Source: Branchiostoma floridae
Lineage: Eukaryota; Chordata; Leptocardii; Amphioxiformes; Branchiostomatidae
DNA: 64,000 nt
NCBI RefSeq assembly: GCF_000003815.2
Contig: NC_049988.1
Location: 12,957,926 to 13,021,925, forward strand
Reading direction: 5' to 3'
Made by a program: the position numbers and the translations under genes. The notes beneath the pieces are model-generated. The model saw only the letters and a list, made by a program, of their open reading frames with translations. It searched no databases and had not been told where the DNA came from. Numbering within the stretch: the first letter of the stretch is position 1; each line of letters starts with the position of its first letter. Below are positions 1 through 11,802 of the stretch, piece by piece.

Positions 1-27
1 TGTTGTAGCCTAATGGTTATATTTTCC

Positions 28-169
28 GAAGTGACACTAGTGGGGTAGCCATGACAGTCTGCAGAAGGGAAGCTTCTTAGATATTTGTAAAAGTGGCACC
101 AACCATGACTTTCAAAGTTGCCAACTTGGTAAGTTTTACAGGTCTATAGCTACCACACTAGTGCCACTT
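28..169. repeat. short foldback repeat
   Basis: The ends at about 28-49 (gaagtgacactagtggggta) and 148-169 (taccacactagtgccacttc) are imperfect reverse complements around an unrelated centre. This looks like a small foldback (MITE-like) element. No target duplication is clear and the superfamily is unknown. Confidence 0.5.
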
Positions 170-260
170 CGTGCACCTCTTAAATCCAGAAATAAAGGAC
201 TTTTTGATACCAAGTTTTGTCGCATGTATTCTTGTCAATGTTTATGTAGTCTACTTCTTA

Positions 261-939
261 GACCCCGTTCACACTCAAAAAAATGAAGCGGCTTCAACGT
301 CGAAGCCGCTTGATCCGGATCGTTTTCTTGAGTGTGAACGCTCCAAGCGGCTTGGATTTTCACCGATCCGGCTCGTTTGCAATCCATCCCTGGGAGGTAG
401 TTTGAGACACTTGTGAACAAGCCGCTTGGTTGAAATCGCGAGTGTGAACGCAACGCGGGATAGATTCTATGCAAATTTCCGACTTGCCCCCTGTTGGAGG
501 TTATATATCCAGGTATCGGGAGCAGGAACACACGCCACACTGACAGGTTTGCTCACGTTACTGATTTTTGTGCCCAATGATAATGTCTGGAAAGATAAAA
601 AATCGCTGTAGGGTCAAGGCAAGTGGAATGGGAAGCAAACAAAGCTTTTTTTATCACGCGAAGAGAGAGGAAGCACAGCAAGCTAAAAAAAATCACAAAA
701 AACAAGCATATCTTTGAACAGCCTTCTCTCTGGATCATGATATAAGACTATTAAGAGTGGGTTTGAGAAAACCTACAAACAATGTTGTAAAAAAGTATAC
801 CTGAAGTCCAGGTACGGAATTGTGTGCGATTAATCGGATTGTCTGAAATGAGTGTGAACGTAATTTTTTTGAAGCGGCTTGCCCGTTGAAGCGGCTTCGA
901 CGTTGAAGCCGCTTCATTTTTTTGAGTGTGAACGGGGTC
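261..939. mobile_element. MITE-like element with perfect 51-bp terminal inverted repeats
   Basis: Bases 261-311 and 889-939 are perfect reverse complements (51 of 51), starting GACCCCGTTCACACTC. TA dinucleotides flank both ends (259-260 and 940-941), consistent with a TA target duplication. The ends also contain nested inverted GAAGCGGCTTC/GAAGCCGCTTC motifs. GAGTGTGAACG recurs inside the ends as subterminal repeats (near 329, 441, 849 and 925). The 580-bp interior shows no transposase, so this is a non-autonomous DNA transposon. The identical ends suggest recent mobility. Confidence 0.85.
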
Positions 940-1144
940 TAAAAGTTTAAGTCTTGGGTGTTTCACCCTATCACGTATTTGCAGTTTGGCAAGGATGTAA
1001 TCCATATCCATAGAATTTATATGCTATGGCCAATGAGATTCTTTTTAACTTCATTGCTGTGGTCCAAGCCTCTAGGTGTGTACCATGAGAAAATATCTTC
1101 GTACCAAACATTCTTCAATTAGTAACACGGTCACTAGTCTCTAA

Positions 1145-1214
1145 CGGGGATTTAGGCTGAATTTCCTCGGCGCTGCAAGCTTGTAACACCGCCTGACCAA
1201 CTAAGCTAACCCCG
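1145..1214 (-). repeat. tRNA-derived SINE head or tRNA pseudogene
   Basis: Read on the minus strand this begins CGGGGTTAGCTTAGTTGGTC and ends AAATCCCCG. The start resembles a tRNA acceptor strand followed by an A box (TAGCTTAGTTGG). The B-box region (GAAATTCAGCC) departs from GGTTCGANTCC, and a cloverleaf is only partly possible. I call it a tRNA-like relic rather than a working tRNA. Confidence 0.35.
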
Positions 1215-2939
1215 ATGAATTGATCATATTTAAAGGGGCTGAGACAAAATTTTCGTGGGGGCATGTCGGCCCTAGTGCCGAATTCGAAGAACTTGACCGT
1301 ATGGGCCCTGGAAAAAGCATGTGTATATTGCCATGTATAGAACTCTTTTACGTAATACTAAATGTTATATATACAAAATATCTTTTGATATTGATAACTC
1401 ACATCAAATGATATATAAGTAAGAAGAAATTTAAAGAAATAGCATCTGTTTTTGCTATAAGGAATAACGTTTTATTAAGTATTAGCAACTCTAAAAACAC
1501 TCGACATATTCACTGCACTTCAGGAAGTCACGATAAGGAAGTCCCCTCTTTGTAATACGGAAATGACGTTATGATAAACATTTGTACGTGCACTTGAAAG
1601 TGAGGAAGTTAAATAAGAGCTTCACTGTTTTGAGTTGTAGAAATGACGTTTAATTACGAACTTAAACGTCACTAGAAAGGCCGACATTTGCTTAAGAGCA
1701 AATACAGCATATTTCAGCCATACCCCTTCCCACGCAACATTGGACTGTTCCAAATCACCCCTGCGCAAAAATGGAACATCATCTTAACAGTACATTATCC
1801 CCCAAAGTGGACTGGTATTGTGAATTGATTCCAGGTAAAAACAGAGCTTGCTTCTATTTTTCAGAAAATGACAATAATCACACCTTCCATTCAGAAAATT
1901 TTCATCATGACTGAAAATTGTTGAATGACTTCATGTAATGTCATTAACAATTTTCAGTACGATACCTAGGTGTCAGTTTAAAAAAGTATAAGCTCCTTGT
2001 GATGTTGGTACATTTATTATTGCAGTGAACTTTTTTTATTCAAGTAGGGCATACGATTTAATAATTATCAAGCAGATGCAGGTACTGTAGGAGCGTTTTT
2101 TTTCTTCAAGCTGTAAAACTGTTAAACTGTTTTACTTTGTATGCAATCAGCCATCGAGCCTATTCTTATTTTAGTTTAACAACTTCCTGCCAGACCCGGA
2201 AGATACGATTGAACCTTGTTCGAGGATTTATTTTCGTCTGTCTGGTCAGTCTGTTCATAACCTGGCGCTGAGAGTGTTTTCTTGGGCTGAAACTCTGGCA
2301 GTTTAAAGTTACTTACAATTTAAATGTTCAAAGTTTATGTCAAACAACAACAGCACTAGGAACACATGCATTTGCTCTGGAGAAAATACAGCAGTTTTCG
2401 CAAGTTCCAGTCCAGTGATAGAAATGTGGCCACTATAGACAGGTGGTCACTATAGAGAAAATGCTGATCTATTGACTAGAGATCATTAATCATATAAACA
2501 TTGCACAGGTAAGCCAATTGTTTAGATGTACAATTAAGTTCAAATAATTCTGAAGAGAAATATTGATGAGAAAATAATCATTCTCGCCACTGTCTAACTT
2601 ATAATTACGTATCAAAACTAAACGCAGATTTTCTAACTAACGCACCTTTCGCCGACTTCATCAAAGGACCGCCGGCTATCAATCAAACACGGCTGTTGAT
2701 TAGACTTAGAAGTTAGAGTTTCAAACAGTCATGTGCTGTGTGCCAGTTGACAGCGAACTTCATGCTACGTGATGTTTTACATTGCTTGGACCTTCTTTCC
2801 TACAGCGGTGCTTCTACAAAATATTTAGACTGTAACACTGAGTCCCACATGTTTTATAGAATAGAATTTGACGCAGAACAGCGTTTTTTGCTGGGTATTT
2901 TTCTTGAAACATGTCCGTGGGAAAATCAGCGAGGCGGCG
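1215..2939. other. no gene seen
   Basis: AT-rich sequence with stop codons in all frames. The longest open frames are under 90 codons and resemble nothing I recognise. A few oligo-T runs are the only visible structure. Confidence 0.5.
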
Positions 2940-2944
2940 ACGTA

Positions 2945-3540
2945 GGGATATCAGACCGTCAACAAAAGTCGCACGGCGGCTAACGGCGCAGCGAAGATAC
3001 TAGCGCTATAAATAAGCGCTTCAACTAAGGATGGCAACCCGTACAATATTTTTGTATACTGTTGAGCTAAGTAAAGTTTGTTGTTTATGAGGTTTTAGTT
3101 GTCTTTGAAGCTTTGACCCGAAATATTTTAAAGTCAAACTGCTGAAGAGAAGTAAGTGACTGCTACGATTATCGTAGATATGGCCCTAAAAAAACTGATA
3201 AAAGAAGCCTTCTCAATAGTCTAAAATGCAAGAGCTTCCGGGGGGGCTTCGCCCACCTGGGTCTCCCCCCACAGTGGCCCTGCCCCTGGACCCCGCCAGG
3301 GACATTCGGCGGCCCCCGGACCCCTGTCCGACGCTTTGAAAAAATCCTGGTGAGAAGTCTGTACGGCCTGAGTCTTCAAGTTAACGTATTGTGTGGTCCC
3401 GCTTATGAATATTAATTAGCCTTCGCTTTCCTCTTCGCTGATTGGCTGAACCATTAATTGAATTAACTCTTCCTGCCGGCTAGATGCAGGTGCAGATGTC
3501 GGGTCTGTGGGGTGAACGTCCGAAAGGTCATGGCATGGAG
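2945..3540. repeat. interspersed repeat, copy 1 of a local duplication
   Basis: The segment starting at the 'cagaccgtcaac' motif (about 2955) runs through 'gcttcgcc' and 'cttcgctgattggct' (about 3436). It is repeated in the same orientation and order at about 3702-4164. The two copies differ by many substitutions and small indels, so the duplication is old. Between them lies a diverged piece of the 163-bp repeat (the 'accagggtacagggg' motif near 3670). No coding capacity is seen. Confidence 0.65.
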
Positions 3541-3701
3541 AACGAAAGAAAACAAATTTCCCCTAAAAAAAGTGCTATAATTAAGCCTTTTACAGTACTT
3601 TATGCCAAAAATTTTACTTGGATCATTTTACCAACTATCTTATGCCTATCTATACCAAATGTTACTCATACCAGGGTACAGGGGTGCAAAATATACCGTT
3701 A

Positions 3702-4164
3702 TAAGACCGTCAACAACAGTCGCACGGAGCTAACAGCGCAGGGAAAATACCATCGCTAGCGTTTCAACTTCGGATAACAAGTTATAAGTACTGTTGAACT
3801 CAGTAACGTTAAAGTTTGTTTTTAGTTGCCTTTGACGGTTTGACCTGAAATAGTGTTACGCTAAACTCCTGAAGAGAAGTTAAGTGACTGCTGCGATTAT
3901 CATAGATATGCCCCTAAGAACTGATACAATATAAAGCCTTCTGAATAGTCTAAAATGCGAGAGCCTTAGGCGGGCTTCGCTCCCCCAGGCGGGAACACTG
4001 CTATATACGGGATCATGAGGCCCCGCTTATGAATATTAATTAGCCTTTGGCCTCCTCTTCGCTGATTGGCTAGGTCTTTGATTCAATTAACTCTCCGGCT
4101 GACGCGCACAGGTGTGGCTCTGTGCGGGGTCACGGAAGGTCACGTCAGGAGGCCAAAAGAAGAC
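3702..4164. repeat. interspersed repeat, copy 2 of a local duplication
   Basis: Diverged direct copy of 2945-3540, cut off by the 423-base gap at 4165-4587. It shares the order 'gaccgtcaac', 'gaagagaagt', 'gactgctgcgattatc', 'gggcttcgct' and 'cttcgctgattggct'. The gap hides the junction with the tandem repeat downstream. Confidence 0.65.
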
Positions 4165-4587
4165 NNNNNNNNNNNNNNNNNNNNNNNNNNNNNNNNNNNN
4201 NNNNNNNNNNNNNNNNNNNNNNNNNNNNNNNNNNNNNNNNNNNNNNNNNNNNNNNNNNNNNNNNNNNNNNNNNNNNNNNNNNNNNNNNNNNNNNNNNNNN
4301 NNNNNNNNNNNNNNNNNNNNNNNNNNNNNNNNNNNNNNNNNNNNNNNNNNNNNNNNNNNNNNNNNNNNNNNNNNNNNNNNNNNNNNNNNNNNNNNNNNNN
4401 NNNNNNNNNNNNNNNNNNNNNNNNNNNNNNNNNNNNNNNNNNNNNNNNNNNNNNNNNNNNNNNNNNNNNNNNNNNNNNNNNNNNNNNNNNNNNNNNNNNN
4501 NNNNNNNNNNNNNNNNNNNNNNNNNNNNNNNNNNNNNNNNNNNNNNNNNNNNNNNNNNNNNNNNNNNNNNNNNNNNNNNNNNNNNNN

Positions 4588-5105
4588 CTGTCAAATTTCA
4601 GCTCATTTGGTTGTAATACCAGGGTACAGGGGCCAAAAGTGTCCTTTTTTGGTCAAAAATTGGTCAAAAAATCGCAAAAATAAGCATTTTGTTGTACTGT
4701 ACACCAAAAGTGTTATTGAATTTATATGAAGGGATTATCAAGGCACATCTCTGTCAAATTTCAGCTCATTTGGTTGTAATACCAGGGTACAGGGGCCAAA
4801 AGTGTCCTTTTTTGGCCAAAAATTGGTCAAAAAATCGCAAAAATAAGCATTTTGTTGTACTGTACACCAAAAGTGTTATCGAATTTATATGGGGGCATTA
4901 TTAAGGCACATCTCTGTCAAATTTCAGCTCATTTGGTTGTAATACCAGGGTACAGGGGCCAAAATATACAGTTTTGGTCTAAAATTGACCAAAAAATCTC
5001 AATAAAATCATTTTAGAGGCAGATATGAAAAAACTGAGAAAAAAGCATCAAGGTATTGGCCCATTCTACCCCTGTGCCAAATTTCAGGTCATTCGGTCCA
5101 GGAAC
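4588..5105. repeat. tandem repeat with a 163-bp unit
   Basis: 'ctgtcaaatttcagctcatt' recurs at 4588, 4751 and 4914, exactly 163 bp apart. Each unit contains 'accagggtacaggggccaaa' and 'gttgtactgtacaccaaaag'. The last unit degrades after about 5040, where 'aaatttcaggtcattcggtc' appears. The array probably continues leftward into the gap. A single diverged unit is present near 3560-3700. Confidence 0.85.
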
Positions 5106-5134
5106 GGCGGAGATGAATCACTTTGAAGATTTGA

Positions 5135-5220
5135 CAGGAGAAAGAAGAAAGAAAGAAAGAAACATTACGAATACAATATATTTCACCATACTATGTATGG
5201 CTGAAATATAATTAATATGA
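5135..5220. repeat. GAAA-rich tail of an interspersed element
   Basis: 'gaaagaagaaagaaagaaag' is followed by 'attacgaatacaatatattt' and a short palindrome (tatttcaccatactatgtatggctgaaata). This arrangement looks like the 3-prime end of a transposed element. Family unknown. Confidence 0.4.
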
Positions 5221-5468
5221 GAAATTACTTAGCACTACTAGAGGATTAGTACATGTAAGAAAGACTTTCCTTTCTTATATTCCTGACAATATTCATAAGT
5301 CCATATTGTATTGTCATATACTGGAGAACTTTCAATGTCAACACGGTATTGTGTCACTATGGCATAAATTATAGAAACCTTCTGAAAATGGCTGAAATAT
5401 TTTTTCTCGTTCTATCTTTTAAGATTACGAAATATAACTTCTATGCTCGTATAGTCTCAATGCTTTGA

Positions 5469-5690
5469 TAACGCTAATTCACCTTTATTCGCCGGGTAAC
5501 CTATATCATTTGTACTAGAAAACAGGATATTTAGCAATATCGTCGACGGACGGTGATATTAAATTGCTTTTTTTTTTCACAATATAATGCATTTTGAGAC
5601 CACAGTCCATCAGCTTGATATCCCAAAGTACCCTGGTGTCAAAATACTACGGATAAAGGTAACCCGACGAATAAAGGTGAACTAGCGTTA
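5469..5690. mobile_element. foldback MITE, family 2, copy A
   Basis: The ends TAACGCTAATTCACCTTTAT (5469) and its near reverse complement ending at 5690 (gaataaaggtgaactagcgt) define a foldback element of about 220 bp. Related copies lie at 8828-9036 and, degraded, at 13595-13800. Inner sequences near the centre (cgacggacggtg and relatives) are also partly inverted. It carries no transposase. Confidence 0.8.
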
Positions 5691-5910
5691 ATTGGTTTTT
5701 CAAAAGCGCCAAAACTGTGTTAAAGTTTCTTTTTTTTACACTTCGCTTCAGTGCAGAAACAAGTGCGACGAGACTTAGTACTTAGGGCATAGACGCCTCT
5801 CTTTAATTTTCCTCTTGAATATAGTGTTACGATAACAAACAGCCACACAAAGACCTTTGGCAAACAAACCATGGAAACATGGCGGCTCACTTACGTACTA
5901 CTTCTCTCTG

Positions 5911-5915
5911 ATTGG
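5911..5915. promoter_or_regulatory. inverted CCAAT box upstream of the first WBP1/VOPP1-like gene
   Basis: The motif 'ctgattggtc' contains ATTGG, an inverted CCAAT box, about 60 bp before the start codon at 5977. The spacing suits a TATA-less promoter. The same short motif also occurs inside repeats at 3440 and 4060, so chance is possible. Confidence 0.35.
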
Positions 5916-5973
5916 TCGAAACCACCGAACCGATGTTGACACAGGTCAAGCGAAAAGGAAACGGACAAAAGTC

Positions 5974-5984
5974 AAAATGGCGGA
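5974..5984 (+). promoter_or_regulatory. YY1-like element overlapping the start codon of copy 1
   Basis: AAAATGGCGGA contains the core AANATGGCGG of the YY1 site, with its ATG used as the start codon. The second intact paralogue has AAGATGGCGGC at its start (16144). YY1 sites over the first codons are common in TATA-less animal promoters; function here is inferred. Confidence 0.4.
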
Positions 5985-8900
5985 CTTCTCGCAGGTGTTA
6001 GTCGCACACTCTGTTCTACTTTTCACATCCTTACAGGTGAGTTTTCTTCTTCATACGATGATATTCGACCAAATATATAGACATAAGTCGTAGCAATCGA
6101 AAAGGGTAGTTTAGAAACTTCTATGGCATAATAATCTTGCATTATGTGGCTTCAAAGTTGTTACAGGGTGTTATGCAAACAATAGAGAATACTATAATGT
6201 ACCGCCACTACGTGCCAATACACAAGAAGGGATCGTGTTTTATGTGTACGTGCGAAAACTCATATTTAAGACAATCTACGATTGTCGTCTCTAAAACCTG
6301 TAGTTTCTTGGTTGCATCGTGAGAGCTGTTACTAGCTGTTACTGGTAAACTTAGACTTGTGGTAAAGTTTGCTGCAAACACCTTTGTTCGGGACTTAAGT
6401 CGGTAATGACGATTGCTGTATTGTACAGTGAGGGTCAACGTCCGAGACCTTTGTCTTGCTGTATTCTTGTGTTTATAGATCTTATCACCGTTTTGTTTGA
6501 CGATTTCCGGGCAACGTAGGCCAAGTACTAGCGTATACAGTTTATCAAGTGTACCAATATAAGCGCAGGTTGGACTAATACGTAAAAACACTATCCCCAT
6601 CGGTATATATCTATGGCGTAGTTATACTTGTCTAATGTTGTCCTGCAATTTCAAAGTTGTAGAATTTCAAGAAGACTTTGATAGAACCAACCGCTTACAA
6701 GGATCTAAACCAGCCTTGTCAGTAATAAGTACAGCTCAATTTTCTAACTAAAACACATTTGTACGAGTATTCTAAGAATATCATGCAAGGAACCTTTAGG
6801 GGATCATTCTAAGAAGCTTCTTATACCTGCCTAGCTATCGTAAGCTTATTTTCTTGTTTTAGCTATCATAAGATTAGCTTCTTTTTTTCAGACTATGGCT
6901 TCTACACTGGCCACGAAAGGCTTCTGGTGTAAACAATGAGTTGAGTTTTGAGTTGAGTTTATGTGTCTTATATTAAGAAGAGAAAGGGGAACCGCCTTGT
7001 TTACATAACTCTTGCTTCCTGATAAAACTGGTAAAACCGGCTTTCGGGACCAGGAGAAAAGTCTTAATTGTCGTTTCTAAGGCAGCACGTTAAGTAATAC
7101 TGTACATAAACTTTTAAAGTAGGGTTTTTGGTTTGATTTTATCGGTGTGCCTGTATGAAAATCTTGGACGACATGGCAGTTAACTATTAGGGCGATTTGG
7201 ATTTAGGGCGAGCTGTTCTGCAACCTTTCTAAGCATAACCAGTAAGTTTTAGATACTCTAATTTTTAAGGCTACAATTTCATTGTGTTGAGCTATTCCTA
7301 AAAGATAAAAAAACACGGTATCTAGGTTACGCCCTTGTCAGCTAATTGTTTCATCCGATCCGTTTTCAAAGTTGTTCACATGCAACCGTCTCAGACATTG
7401 TACAAACATGCACGCACTGAGAAGCTTTGTGAATACGTCGTTGATGATCGCGAGAGCGAATCTGATCCAATTTGCAAACATGTCGGAATAAGGCCATGTA
7501 GATACAGTTATATGGATGGCATCAGCGCTCGCATCAATTTTCGGCCGTTTACAAAAAAAAAAAGTTTCAAGCATCATTTAATAATATATAAAGTAGCTAC
7601 GAAATGGGCAGATGTATGCCCTATAGCTAGATTTAGAAAACAATTCTGGAAACGAATACTACTGTCATAGAATGACAAGGTCATTTTCAGGGTCAAAGAC
7701 GAAGGTGGAAAAGAACAAAAATTGAGAAAACATTGTTGGTATACCAATCCCCATGCTCTTTGTGTTTTTTCATTTGTTCAACCTTCCTACAGCAGCTGAC
7801 CACTTAGATTTTATAATGAAGTCAAGTTTTTATGACCAAATTATTTTTCTTATTCGCACGCTCGCATTAGTTTAGGGGTTCCAAGGGTATGTCATCCACA
7901 TAATCAATTCAACCTTACCCCGTAAATTACATTTACGTGAGTTGTGGCGTTGAGCCGCCATATTGTATGACGTCATTGGCACCCAAGCGGTTCCATGCCG
8001 TGACTGTTACTTGTAATATATTTGACTATTGTGTAGTTTTAACGTGACCAATGGTTGTGTACCCAAAATATTTGTAAGAACAAGCACACATACAGAGGTT
8101 AAGGTGTAGGCCCAGATATCAATTTGTAACTAAAAGGTGTATCAAAGTAGTTATTTAAGTTAGACATTTACCAAAATGTTTGTGTAGTGGTATACATGTA
8201 AGTAGTAAATTGTCGCCTATGTATTAGGATTTACGTACGTATATTGACTTGACTATAAGATCCCTTTTCAGTCTTTCTAATAAAGCCATGTTGATTTGAT
8301 TATATGTATGAACTCTTGGGAAGCTCAAAACAGATGTGAGCGTGCGAATAAAAGAATTGGTCAGAAAAAAAAGGTTTCATTATAAGCTGTAAGTTGTCAG
8401 AAAATTTTTATAAATGGCTGAATACAAAGAGTATGGTATACCTAAAAATACGTTCTTCGTTTTGTTTCTTTCACATTTTCTTTGACCTTAAAATTGAGCT
8501 CGACATTCTATTACATTAGTATACGTTTTTGGTATTTTTTTGCAATCTACGGTATATTTTGCAGCTTCTTTGTACAATTTGCGGTTTGTTGAAAACGTTT
8601 TTTTTTGGGGGGGGGGGGGGGGGGGACGGCCGATACTTGATGATGCCATCCACATGATCATAAGAACATGGTCTAATATAAAAACACCTCAAGGTTACGC
8701 TAATTAAAACAAAAACAAAAACAGAAACGATGTTCATTCTAATAGGTTTTAAAGACATTTTCTTCAGACGCATTGTACAGGTACAATTGACGTTCAGGTC
8801 CTAACCAGTACTTCGAATATTTGCTGGTAACGCTAGTTCACCTTTATTCGTGGAGCAACCTATATCCGAAGATAAGAAATAGGGATATCCAGTCGAAGGA

Positions 8901-9453
8901 CGCTGGTGTCAAGCTGCAATGCTTTGAAAATGTTGCAATTTGAAACCAACCGTCCGTCGACTGGAAATACCTAAATACGCTGTTTTTAAAAACAGCGTAT
9001 GTAGGTTACCCCACGAATAAAGGTTAACTAGCGTTACATAAATGTGCTGGATACATAGCCTTCGAAAGGTCTACTGAGATGTTATAATATCCCTGTCACA
9101 TTTGGCGAAAATTACCATATTCTTCGATGTGTTACAACAGGTTCAATGTACCTTGAACCTTGAACTTTGAACTTTGAACGTGGATATCAAATCTAGTCAT
9201 TTTATATTAGCACGATTTGAATCTCGCATTGACAATTCCTCTTCTTTTCACCCCTTAGATTGTTTTTGGAGGCGAATATTGCCCAAGAAATGGCGATAGA
9301 GAGACATAGTAAGTGTTTGAAATTCATCTTTATATTGTATATCTATACTTTTCTATACCAAAGTCATTTTCAATTAGTCAGTGAAACAGATTTAAGCACC
9401 TGATCTTATTGACAAGTTCCTGGACCTACATTACATAATTAAAGAAAGAGAGA

Positions 9454-9549
<96 letters not shown>

Positions 9550-10893
9550 CAGGCAGACAGACAGATAGAAATTGCACCGAATACGCTAACTTTGACGTAT
9601 ACATTCCTATCCTAAGTACGAGATTTATATTTTATTTTGTATAGTTGCTGTAGTAATATATGTAGTATAAGTCATGGTGAAATTTGCAAAATGCTAGATA
9701 TTGAATCACACGCATGTAATTGCTGAGTATTCAAGTTGTCTAAACGTCTTTCAGTGCAACTATTCATTTCTTTTAACTGACTCTATCTATATTTTGTAAT
9801 CCTCAGTTGTTCCGGGTTTTGCTGTGGAGAGAGGGAGACACAGTGTTGTTCTTCGTTCATCTCTAGTTACTGGTATTTCTGGTACGTACACTAAACCATG
9901 GTGTCAATGCTACAGCACCGCTTAGCGGTTTGTTTTCATACTGCAGGTTTGAACTCAAAGCAAGAACTCTACTCTAGTGCTTTTGACATTTTCCGTAATG
10001 TTGCGTTGATCTATGGTGAAGAAAATAACATCATATTCTGTCGGAGGATATTTGTCATCATTCAAATTTTTATGCTTTTATTTTGTTCTATATGAAAATC
10101 CTAGTCTTACGTACTAAATTATACTTTTTTTTGTTGATCTCTAGGTTCTGTTTGATCGGTTTCTTCCTGATGATGTTGATCGGTGTGATGTACGCGTGCT
10201 GCCGGCAGAGTAAGTCCCGACAGACCGTTAGCACCACCAACACGAGCGGGGGCAGTCCGCCCTACTCCCCGAGAACATATCCGGACGGAGTCGGTGAGTA
10301 GAATGCATACCACATGTTTGTAACGGATCAGTTACAAACGTCACATAATATATCGGGTTACAGTAGCATATCTACGAAAGACCATAGCGACAGTTTGTGT
10401 TACCTACGCAACGAATTTGTTTGGGTAGGCGACGAAGTTGTTCTTGTGGGCCTTAGTGCACAGAGGAAGTTTTTGAAGGTCGTTGACAAGTCATTCAGAA
10501 ACCAGCTATCTTGCGATGGGGAGTTTTTGATGTTGTTATTGTTTATGACAAAAGCTCCTCGTTGAAACCTACCGAAAATGAGAAAACAAAAGTGAACTTG
10601 CCTTTGTAGTTTTGTTACTTTTATAACTCCTTTACTCATTATATGAAAGTAGAATATTATCTATCTATGATGCATTCTAACTGGCTGGGGTCTTTTTGTC
10701 TCCCGTTTTAGGTTATTCCTCCCACACGGGTGCAGTAACGCTCCCCCCACCGTACCCGTTCGGCCCGGCACCCCCAGTGAAACCCCCACCCTACTCGGCC
10801 TCGGACCCCCCGCCCCCCTACAGCTCAGTCGGCGATATACACTCCGTCAGCAACTCTGGTGTAGTCAACAACAGTTTTGTGCACCAGCAGTGA
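5977..10893 (+). CDS. WBP1/VOPP1-like small type I membrane protein, copy 1 (five exons, 171 aa)
   Basis: Exons are 5977-6036, 9259-9308, 9807-9881, 10145-10293 and 10712-10893. All introns are GT..AG and the frame is open throughout (516 nt with stop). The product has a signal peptide (residues 1-20), then a short cysteine-rich lumenal segment (EYCPRNGD, YCSGFCCGE, TQCCSS). The WYFWF motif follows at about 59-63, running into one membrane helix (about 60-80) that ends in ACCRQ. The cytoplasmic tail is proline-rich with three PPxY motifs (LPPPY, KPPPY, PPPPY). This order matches the WBP1/VOPP1-like family, whose PPxY tails bind WW domains such as those of NEDD4-type ubiquitin ligases and whose members sit in endolysosomal or Golgi membranes. 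Those roles are family knowledge; orthology to one vertebrate member is not established. The start is the first ATG before the signal peptide. The last residues are repeat-derived (see 10857-11185). An AATAAA lies at 11803. Confidence 0.85.
7492..7914. mobile_element. foldback MITE, family 3, copy A (in intron 1)
   Basis: The left end GGCCATGTAGATACAGTTAT (7492) is the inverted counterpart of the right end near 7888-7914 (gtcatccacataatcaattc). Internal 'cgctcgcat' motifs recur inverted. The same family appears more cleanly at 20405-20867. Non-autonomous; no coding capacity. Confidence 0.65.
8284..8672. mobile_element. foldback MITE, family 3, copy B (in intron 1)
   Basis: The left end 'aagccatgttgatttgatta' and the right end 'gatgccatccacatgatcat'..'acatggt' are inverted relatives of the family 3 ends. 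The interior includes a T8 run followed by about 25 G (8602-8626), a homopolymer where sequence accuracy is doubtful. Confidence 0.6.
8828..9036. mobile_element. foldback MITE, family 2, copy B (in intron 1)
   Basis: TAACGCTAGTTCACCTTTAT at 8828 is mirrored by 'ataaaggttaactagcgtta' ending at 9036. The central 'gtcgaaggacg' and 'cgtccgtcgac' are also inverted, so nearly the whole element can fold on itself. About 209 bp. Confidence 0.85.
9441..9549. repeat. (GA)n microsatellite
   Basis: Over 100 bp of almost pure GA dinucleotide in intron 2 of the first WBP1/VOPP1-like gene, followed by a short (GACA)n stretch. Confidence 0.95.
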
Positions 10894-11185
10894 TGACGTG
10901 TACACTTATAGTGACTGTGTGCACCAACAATCATGACGTAGTCAACAATTCTTTGCACTAAAAGTCCAAAAGTGATGACGTTTCTTATATAATGTACAGC
11001 AACAATGATGACAACACCAACTGTTAATACACGACGTAGTCAAGATGTAGTGCACATTTACAATGATGACGTATGCAACATCAGTCATGTGCACCATTAA
11101 GTGATGACGTAGCCAACGACAATATGTGCACTAAAAGCGTTTATGTAGGTGCTGTAGATATGATCACCAGCACCAGTGATGACGT
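10857..11185. repeat. degenerate 35-40-bp tandem repeat spanning the stop codon of copy 1
   Basis: The last coding bases (gtagtcaacaacagttttgt, gcaccagcagtgatgacgt) are the first unit of a degenerate repeat that continues in the 3-prime UTR. Later units contain 'gtgcaccaacaatcatgacg', 'gtagtcaacaattctttgca', 'gtgcaccattaagtgatgac' and 'caccagcaccagtgatgacg'. Each unit carries TGACGT, half of a cAMP-response element. Confidence 0.7.
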
Positions 11186-11802
11186 CACGTGTACTGGGAG
11201 AAATTTCCCAAGTGAATTATGACGCAGTGAAAAATGTGTACATTGTGATTTATGTATATACACTTACCCGAAATTCTTTATATTACATAAAACACGACAT
11301 CGTTCTTGTTTATGGGAACAAAAAAAAGACTTATGTAATGCTTACTAGTATTACCTGAGTGACTTCTCAATTATGTAGCTTTTGGTAAAAATTGTGCCTA
11401 AAAATCTATTTCTAAACGGAATTGTCATGCTAAGAGGTCTTTGCCTTCAATTTGAAATAATTTTACACACAATGCTCATAGCGTAAACAAATTTAGGCAA
11501 CAGGAAGAATTGAAAATTTTGGCTGGCATTTTCGGTATTTCATAGCAAAAAGACACCTTGTTAATTCAATATGTTTCAACATAACGGACTTTCCAACCGC
11601 AATTTACCAATTTTCTTTATCTATAAATTCGATGAACTGTTTTCAATACCATATTGTACATATTTGGAGAGGCTATTACAATAGCTTTACTCCCGTGTGT
11701 TTATATTTTCTACATTACACAGATTTTATATTTGTTAATACGTGCTTGTAAGTATGCGTCACCTATAAGTGATAGAGCTGAATTCACATGTTTGGGCTTC
11801 AA

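Noticed and set aside
1145-1214. Functional tRNA gene
   Set aside because: The B box is too diverged and the arms do not all pair.
4066-4729. Open frames across the gap at 4165-4587
   Set aside because: Almost all codons are unknown bases; the same holds for frames over 22216-22794, 28794-29033 and 46074-46711.
10119-10313. Minus-strand frame over exon 4 of copy 1
   Set aside because: Shadow of the confirmed transmembrane exon.
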